Made by a program: the position numbers and the translations under genes. A stretch of 64,000 nt of DNA from positions 289,783 through 353,782 of the forward strand of contig CAJNOI010000099.1 in assembly GCA_905250115.1 (NCBI GenBank), read 5' to 3'. The notes beneath the pieces were generated by a model. That model was not told the origin of the DNA. It worked only from the letters and a program-made list of their open reading frames with translations, and ran no database searches. Of this stretch, positions 59,501 through 64,000 are shown one piece after another (position 1 is the stretch's first letter; each line of letters starts with the position of its first letter). Source of the stretch: Adineta steineri (Eukaryota; Rotifera; Eurotatoria; Adinetida; Adinetidae).

Positions 59501-62500
59501 TGATATAGGTATTGGGTGTCTCGGCTAGTTGTACTTCGAAAATATGGTACCCAAACACTCGGATAAACAATTTATTCGAAGTGATCGTCTCAGGTAGAAA
59601 ACCAACGGTCATCCCATCAACCAAGAATTGTCCTCGGATACAATCAATAGAGAGATACCTGGATTCATACCAACAGTCGTACCATCCATCATGCGTATCT
59701 GCTCTTCGTTTGTTCCATTGTCCGTTCATACTGCCTTTTCTTTTAATTACAGCCCAATAGATCGCCGCGAATTCGTTCAAACTTTGATAGGATGTCTTTT
59801 GAAGCAATTCGGTAATTGTTGGCTGCAAGTCGACTAAGGCACGCTCACTATGTCGCTTCATATTTCTCAAGAAGACACTGCCGTTTCGAAGAGTTTTATT
59901 CAAAACCATATTGTCGTGAACTGTCGTGACTACTTTCAACAAAGAAAGAATATGTGTATTCGCCGATAAGACATGATGAGTTCGATCCGAATGCGTGGCG
60001 AATGTTAGAACACACGACACGCTGATAGACTCCAGTTTAAGACGAAGTTTTTCAGTCTGTCCAACATCTGACGAGGCGCTCTGAATACTGCTCGAAATCA
60101 AGTCAATCCATTTTTCGCCGGTTCGACGGCATCGCAATACTAGATCTACTACTATCTTCTCTTTCGTTGGATTACAAATGGTCAATATTCGCATGGTAAT
60201 CGTAGTGATGACCATCAGCACCGACTCATTTTGCCAGTTGAGCTCACAATCGTCCAAGTGGCGGTTCAAGCGAAAAATCAGTTCGTCGACGAAATGGTCT
60301 TCCAGTAGATCTCGATGGGAATCAGCACACCAGGGATTCACTCTTTGCTGTGAATCTTCCACTAAGGGACCAAACTGTAATATCGAGTGTATAACGAGTA
60401 TCGCCACACTTTCTTCAGCAATGGCTAAGGATTCCATCTCTAAAATCGTTAATAGATTCCACCATTGCAGCCGATGTCCGGATCGAAACGAGCCAAACTC
60501 GACAAATTGTGCTGGTTGCAGTTTTGATGGCAGTGTAGAGAGTTTAGCAATGACGCGGTTTTGCACAAACTGAGTGTCATTGATAGTGAACTGAAGCTGT
60601 TTGTAATTAGGATCCTGAAGCTGTGGCGTCAGTGTGCGACATTCATCACCGAATGCAACTGGCTGTGTAGGTGAGATCTGAACTGTGAGACTATTCTCGA
60701 ATAAGAAACCCTCGACCGGTGTGCTTGAAACGCGTGGTGGGCTACTAGCGTATGCCTGTGTGACTGATTTGGTCGATGAGACCAGGTGAACTCGTCGACC
60801 ACTGGGCCCGGTAGAATACGGTCCTAATTTGATAGAATGTGGTGGCGTGCTTAACCAGTTATGTGTTTTCGCGTCCGGTCGTGGTTGAGGTCGGTTGATA
60901 AACTGCCAGACGATATCTCGGTATGCTCGAATGGCAATGGGCATTTGTAGTTCAAAAATAACTGCTAAAGCACTTTCGTGGGAGACGGGCAAAGGACATT
61001 CAAAAATGTTGACTTTGATATTCTGTGCATTTGTTTCGGTTATACATCGACGGCATTTATGTGAGCGCCCATCCTCATAGTAACATCTGCACGGAAGATG
61101 AGCTACTGAACCCATCAGATTCATGTACCTCGCTTTTTCCATATTCACTTCTTGTATTTTCTGCTGTTTATCCCATTCAGCTTCTGCTCGGATTCTCTCA
61201 ATGCTCTCTCGCATCGATGATGATTGCCCAGCATAATACACGCCAAATGCATTTCTGGAGTTGATACTTTTTAGAAGGTCAGGATACGGTTTATCAATGA
61301 AAATCTTGAAATAATCACACAGCTGTTGGGCCCAACGCATGTCGTCTTGATTCGGCAATGTTAAGAATTCGAATAATATCATCAAATCAGGAATGCTGAT
61401 CGAGTGTTGTTTTAATCGTTGCAGCTCAGGATCTTCGCATAGTTTTTCATGAGCGAATCGAATAATTGTTAAAGAGGTGAGAACGAATCGACTGTGGCCG
61501 ACAGGATCGGTTTGACCTTCGTCTGGCCAATAATGACATAATGCATGTTCTTGATACTCTTCGAAAAAGTCTAAGAGAATTTTCATACGATTTTTACCCT
61601 TAATGCATATTGATGGCGCGTTGATCCATTGTTTTAAATTCGTTCGTACCCAAATTTCCATGTAAGTCACAGCTATTCCGATAGTATAATTCATTTTTGT
61701 CGTTAGTACAGCGTACGAAGGTATGAAGTCTATATGATGAAAATCAGTCGAATCATCTAACTCTGTCATACCTGAAAATACTCCCGATTTTTTGGGTGAA
61801 TCTTTATCCTTCAAATAAGCTTTCAGTTGTAAGCATGCGTGCTGAAATGTTTTAGGATTAGCTAAAACCGAACAATCGATGACTACGAGCTGTTTTTTCT
61901 GTTCATGTGTCTGAAAAGGTTCTTGCCAACTTGATTTGAGAAATATTTGGTCCATTTTCATTTGCACATCTTGTTTGATACGCTGGGCCCATGTGATCAG
62001 ATCATTGAAATCCAGTGATGGAAGTGACCATTCAATTTTATTCAATCTTCGTGTGATCTTACGAAGACCATGAATGACTCTCTCGATCGAAGTCTGTTTC
62101 GTGCAAATGACATATGTGAGAAAATCGAGAACGAGTAATTTATAAACGAGAATACCCATGTTCCCCAAACGATTAACCAGCATAGTTTGAAAAACAGTCT
62201 TCATCGTCATCCATAAGCCAGAGCGTCGAAAACGAGACGGCGTTCCATTGCATCTAATTTGATCCCGATGTTTTTTCTTGAATGGAACAGGCGACTTGCC
62301 ACTAGTCTCGATTTTCATTCCTTCGAAATGTTGAATCCACCACTGACACACATAGTGTGAGACGGGAACATCGACGATTTGCGGACTATTGCGCGAAGTG
62401 CCCATGCATTTGGAATACTGAATGGTATTATGCATGAAATCCATTAATAATTCACAGTGAGCGGTTGAAGTCAGCTGAGATCGATCACGCAGTCTGTACT

Positions 62501-62933
62501 TTGTGACGGGAAACGAGGACTGATGCGGGAAAATGGAGGAAGTGATCTTTTCAATTGGTAGTAACACTTCCCATGCGGATATCAATGGTTGATTGAAGTT
62601 ATTTTCATCGACCTCAACTAGAACTGCGGCGTTCTGAGCATGAAAGTAGATGGGAAGGTATGCGCCTAATGGGAGCTGTTGAAGAGTCGATTGTAGAGTC
62701 GATACTGACATAATTTGCACGTTCTGTAAGCGCGACCAGCGTTCGACGCACTCCAAAAGACCTTGGAACATTGGAAACACGGTTGCTCCATTAGTTCCGA
62801 ATTGTTTATGTAAGAATTCATTTATGCAGTCCAATAAAACATGCTCATTCTGATGATTATTTTCAGTTAAGAAATCAGGTGAAGATGGTAGATCATAAGG
62901 AAGAAATAAATGATTAATAATCGATTCGTTCAT
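53553..62933 (-). CDS. Giant DUF3638/DUF3645-type protein with P-loop helicase-like core, 3,126 aa
   Basis: One uninterrupted 9.4-kb frame. The N-terminus (INHLFLPYDLPSSPDF) is of the kind that opens very large fungal and protist DUF3638-containing proteins. The C-terminal third holds a SecA-like/superfamily 2-like ATPase core: MNMGEGKTSVI (Walker A, about residue 2068), ILDESDEIL (Walker B-like, about 2197), YLDEIHTRGTDF (about 2638) and QACMRMRKL (arginine-finger-like, about 2670), with the DUF3638 and DUF3645 regions around it. A Gln/Glu-rich coiled coil (EEQQRELEQELEEERQVE) follows near 2840. Databases often label such proteins ubiquitinyl hydrolase, but I see no experimental basis for that. 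Function is unknown. Base composition is clearly richer in GC than flanking genes and there are no introns, which fits horizontal acquisition or retroposition. Confidence 0.85.
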   Translation of the reverse strand: MNESIINHLFLPYDLPSSPDFLTENNHQNEHVLLDCINEFLHKQFGTNGATVFPMFQGLLECVERWSRLQNVQIMSVSTLQSTLQQLPLGAYLPIYFHAQNAAVLVEVDENNFNQPLISAWEVLLPIEKITSSIFPHQSSFPVTKYRLRDRSQLTSTAHCELLMDFMHNTIQYSKCMGTSRNSPQIVDVPVSHYVCQWWIQHFEGMKIETSGKSPVPFKKKHRDQIRCNGTPSRFRRSGLWMTMKTVFQTMLVNRLGNMGILVYKLLVLDFLTYVICTKQTSIERVIHGLRKITRRLNKIEWSLPSLDFNDLITWAQRIKQDVQMKMDQIFLKSSWQEPFQTHEQKKQLVVIDCSVLANPKTFQHACLQLKAYLKDKDSPKKSGVFSGMTELDDSTDFHHIDFIPSYAVLTTKMNYTIGIAVTYMEIWVRTNLKQWINAPSICIKGKNRMKILLDFFEEYQEHALCHYWPDEGQTDPVGHSRFVLTSLTIIRFAHEKLCEDPELQRLKQHSISIPDLMILFEFLTLPNQDDMRWAQQLCDYFKIFIDKPYPDLLKSINSRNAFGVYYAGQSSSMRESIERIRAEAEWDKQQKIQEVNMEKARYMNLMGSVAHLPCRCYYEDGRSHKCRRCITETNAQNIKVNIFECPLPVSHESALAVIFELQMPIAIRAYRDIVWQFINRPQPRPDAKTHNWLSTPPHSIKLGPYSTGPSGRRVHLVSSTKSVTQAYASSPPRVSSTPVEGFLFENSLTVQISPTQPVAFGDECRTLTPQLQDPNYKQLQFTINDTQFVQNRVIAKLSTLPSKLQPAQFVEFGSFRSGHRLQWWNLLTILEMESLAIAEESVAILVIHSILQFGPLVEDSQQRVNPWCADSHRDLLEDHFVDELIFRLNRHLDDCELNWQNESVLMVITTITMRILTICNPTKEKIVVDLVLRCRRTGEKWIDLISSSIQSASSDVGQTEKLRLKLESISVSCVLTFATHSDRTHHVLSANTHILSLLKVVTTVHDNMVLNKTLRNGSVFLRNMKRHSERALVDLQPTITELLQKTSYQSLNEFAAIYWAVIKRKGSMNGQWNKRRADTHDGWYDCWYESRYLSIDCIRGQFLVDGMTVGFLPETITSNKLFIRVFGYHIFEVQLAETPNTYITKHSYHDDGRVYYEFQYDSQNKWLTIIERHPQTSETFQLIPHSCFQNELPISFVLNHSHWVNSKTQVVEFRSISFESKRFLDDKPYALALTTGYLTTTDTASSQILVNQTSLFFQYLFHLYFIRLDDMPHVHMMRDDALDLIHSPLRSQPNLTVHIHLPRLGIAFRYDAGNHLITSREYSDMYVARNQWLGTLTGLQSGLLLSPLAVDTHQLVNYPYRKFIIPFGQVHATTTFDNHQIVNVERRSSSSEFLRHYFVFTMNDRLQILQSTDSPTGWLYLALLHAMTSHVLSDEYTGMTGMERAFQLLHSAGCSSVQPYSGLSLDILSQIASISPRTSYYPQDSNLMTKLDWNHSALPRSTQHFGYYLIAKNLINDSEQFRFMYPAIPSNQIPKLFDEKVYNQTLMKKLYWDYRDFYNLSARLTDELELSIMSNSRGTPHYSTVHCCSYATSYDPVHLVHHLYNQGTVSLLDCSKRPWLPLSEWLLSKNPLENIWVGLLRMAQRFKVEAAGKATDNIERLETLLDFLHYLCGNQQFLPFYLQMLRTVLKVHSISLASITFPLFILYVDIEDTEYTEKKIKLPNQLTARQKAEILEQVRRCSVRGHSFVRSDKLLNFNEICQINDLLTSWENNQQLHLFLHTVQSLICSVAITPFHTQVIYTAQQFVVELCKDHHQIRLRPPGKAIDAKQLSNARQKFEQTSVNHFHETIAAIIPNSTERKSSPPAIFPSLADPKNSLYEITSYFKQQLDESWAKLLLDEQIPFRKPPIDNVMQFLRGLREESTEDWKTLEESITASNEQLFKTGLLFRMTPTVLIARLQQDTAALNLSVDQKTFLGGILVNWSLQQYAERALHFDMNGKSEDFRKEISNMPHSNWIPSKHVPWLILELEMNITIREIQIKVARHMMEPHLNANDASVRSIVMQMNMGEGKTSVILPMLAVSLSSSSSSLVRIIVLKSLFPTNYHSLRYKLGGLLNRRIFPFACRRDLNFNDKQIEEIQGYLRRGLRNCDVIITSPEDILSFDLLTIDNCRRGEYKTGRSMLILHRWIKSYVRDILDESDEILHVKYQLIYTVGGQQQVDGGSERWKTIQSILHLVKKHAPKLSDEFPKAICYQPAKRRSGFPQFRLQSCQPYPILCHDVGSEWVDNGNYRHVDKDVILSFLLETEQSVDALKNRFPLHSIQLFLIARGLLSSEVLLVALKKRYRVNYGINPNCVFNRLMAVPFRAKDVVADRTEFGHPDVALVLTHLTYYYSGLTDDQLEKCFKRVNEEENDPAAIYDQWIVSEEDDKNIHVGIRQWKGVNLRDCQQTTQLLYPIFRYNTLVVNYFLNHFVFPREAKQFPQKLVASAWDLSSSIRSKIITGFSGTNDTQLLLPTQIRQYDLPELQKTDAIVVNNLLQPENEKYQSFPININSQEIITRIVESKDTINVILDVGALFIDGSNREIALKWLNLSDRNQIDYAVYFQTDSIIACSRQLHEHPFETSPANERLDRCVFYLDEIHTRGTDFKFPIGFRAAVTLGTGLTKDRFVQACMRMRKLEKGHSLTFWSSHEVHQQMVQSKITAHEPIMLVDILRWVYENTIQSTWDGLHHWAAQSASFQRKTVAFRKVNWSDQEQTFTDTLMEEVAKECLEAEIIQLVSMYGSRKVLQTVLEIHFDRYRHIKLHLSTELKKEVLKRLLDYGGTKQRLSQLLDEEQQRELEQELEEERQVERPPPVKPCEPILHEEIKQLADNRRTTLHLDALANVFRYLPYAFAGTTFARECQPNSWLKNLWISTEFQRVVQAKGEVLNPFMRPPRWIVVYRNQQLIFVNALEANWLMGHLRLNTSQLTTLRLLLPHLKRVQSIFINTPTLTIPPTIASSSITNAHLIPMECLIQLFLFNGTLYFETVKEQTAYCQCLSLCPKPRTQVEEEAFEKGWITVDGFVDADHRAQLQMVQASFLVNPLTFIKQLIENRNNSHAPITSHVGSIIFNSNKLLTTIHFDTNT

Positions 62934-64000
62934 CTACGGCAATTCAGAAAAGATTCGAAATTGGTCGTAAGCAAGACGAATCAACTTTCATAGACGAAAC
63001 TATGAAAGGTATTGACAAAACGTCGTTGCTCACGAGCAATAAATGGCTTCGAGTACGTAAGAAAACAGCAACCATGCGTCTGTGTATGGTTTATTAAAAG
63101 GTAAGAATAAATCTATAGATGCCTAGCTACTGTCGACTGACGATGAAACTACGCAAATCATCGACAAGAAGAAAGAAGAAAAACACATTTCATCTTTAGA
63201 AGAAATGTTAATGTTTCAATTCCTGTTCTTTCAATCACAACGATTATATTAGTAATAAAAAAAGCCTTTGTGAACCACACATGACTTTGCAGCTGATGAA
63301 TCAATGACATCTGCTTAGATCTAAATGCTTGTATAATCTTCTCGTTGATCCCTGAACGTCTCCGCAACTTGGAGATAATAGCAGGGTTGCCAAATCCAAA
63401 TTTTAGAACAGAGTTTTTTCGTTAAAAAATAGGAGTTGATCAAGAGAGTTTTTTCACAAAATCGGGAGCAAAATCAGCAAAGTTTCTCTCGAAACTAGAA
63501 GGAAAATACGACGGTGCCACGTACTTTATCTGCGAAAAAGCAAAGCTTTTCACCCGAGAATACATCCTATTCCGCAATGTTGAACATTGTAGGAATCAGT
63601 TCCGCACTGGAATCGACTCCGTCCAATTCTGGGAATTCGATCGACACACAATATAAGAGACCCACTCGTTACTGAGCGAGTTCCACCGATTTCGAGAACT
63701 GATTCCTGAAATATTCAATATTGTGGAATAGGACGACTGATCTAGAGGTGAGCATTTTACGGACTGAATTTTTTCAAAAAATTTTTTTTGTCGACCCTGT
63801 TACTGGCCATAAAAAACTAAGGTACCGCATAGATTTCTGCTAGAGTTGATAAAAAAGGGGACAAAACACAGGTTATTTAATTATTTGATGTAAAATTCAC
63901 TTTAAAAAAATGGTTCTTGTTGGATGGATCATACGTGCTCTCCAAAACTGCACCATCGCACGAAAATATTTTCCCTCTTCGTTTTTTATTATCATACTTT
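62934..64000. other. Upstream region of the giant gene
   Basis: No gene supported. Contains an inverted-repeat element at 63540-63770. A CCGTAG immediately precedes the giant gene's ATG and resembles a splice acceptor. Confidence 0.5.
63540..63770. repeat. Inverted-repeat (MITE-like) element
   Basis: The left arm with CCTATTCCGCAATGTTGAAC and AGGAATCAGTTC is answered on the right by the imperfect complement (GAACTGATTCCTGAAATATT, CAATATTGTGGAATAGG). Weaker matching extends to about 63540 and 63770. The centre is GC-richer with a small ACTCG...CGAGT hairpin. No open frame. Confidence 0.65.

Noticed and set aside
1..64000. CRISPR arrays, bacterial operons, rRNA genes
   Set aside because: The window is eukaryotic, with spliceosomal introns throughout. 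No direct-repeat arrays with spacers and no rRNA-like conserved segments were seen.

Overview
The window reads as an AT-rich nuclear scaffold from a bdelloid rotifer (Adineta/Rotaria type). The evidence is many GT-AG introns of about 45-65 nt, a gene with the rotifer-typical order of ADP-ribosyltransferase domain followed by TPR repeats, secreted PAN/LamG proteins, a membrane-tethered NHL-repeat protein, clear animal housekeeping genes (NSMCE1, archaemetzincin, FIG4, HMGCL), a scattered GGGTGTGGG-type motif, and possible 3' splice acceptors placed just upstream of start codons. One 100-N assembly gap lies at 14414-14513. Exon joins were worked out by hand from splice consensus, phase and family or paralog agreement; no search was run.

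Layout. 1-5.6 kb: the 3' end of an unknown gene, a secreted SGNH-hydrolase gene (-), an ART-TPR gene (+), and a small CxxC protein (-). 6.9-9.5 kb: a secreted PAN plus two-LamG gene (-) with a foldback element in one intron. 9.5-14.4 kb: mostly noncoding, with one 7TM receptor (-) and the first copy of a duplicated noncoding block. 14.5-24.3 kb: a compact plus-strand run NSMCE1 - archaemetzincin - FIG4 (20 exons) - HMGCL - an unknown helical protein. Here the genes after the first each carry a splice-acceptor-like sequence 7-20 nt before ATG, which suggests trans-splicing or an operon-like unit. 24.3-33.2 kb: the second block copy, a tandem repeat, an NHL gene (+) and decayed DNA. 33.2-38.5 kb (-): three homologous two-TM, Cys-rich modules joined in frame by phase-1 introns into one predicted chain of about 1,324 aa. 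This is the strongest candidate for something undescribed. 39-46 kb: a degraded zone with an env-like relic, an SGNH pseudogene and a hAT transposase fragment. 46.4-52.8 kb: a UDP-glycosyltransferase (-), a 5'-truncated nucleoside transporter (-), and a second PAN/LamG gene (+) broken by a Trp-to-stop change. 53.5-62.9 kb (-): an intronless 3,126-aa DUF3638/DUF3645-type protein with a helicase-like P-loop core and visibly higher GC than its surroundings.

About fourteen short imperfect palindromes, with a G-rich arm (GGGTGTGGGTGTGA-like) followed by its C-rich complement, are scattered between the genes and form a dispersed hairpin family. The genes do not make up one pathway. The only functional grouping the sequence suggests is the 14.5-24.3 kb co-oriented cluster, whose members (DNA repair, peptidase, phosphoinositide turnover, leucine/ketone metabolism) look like housekeeping passengers of shared transcription.
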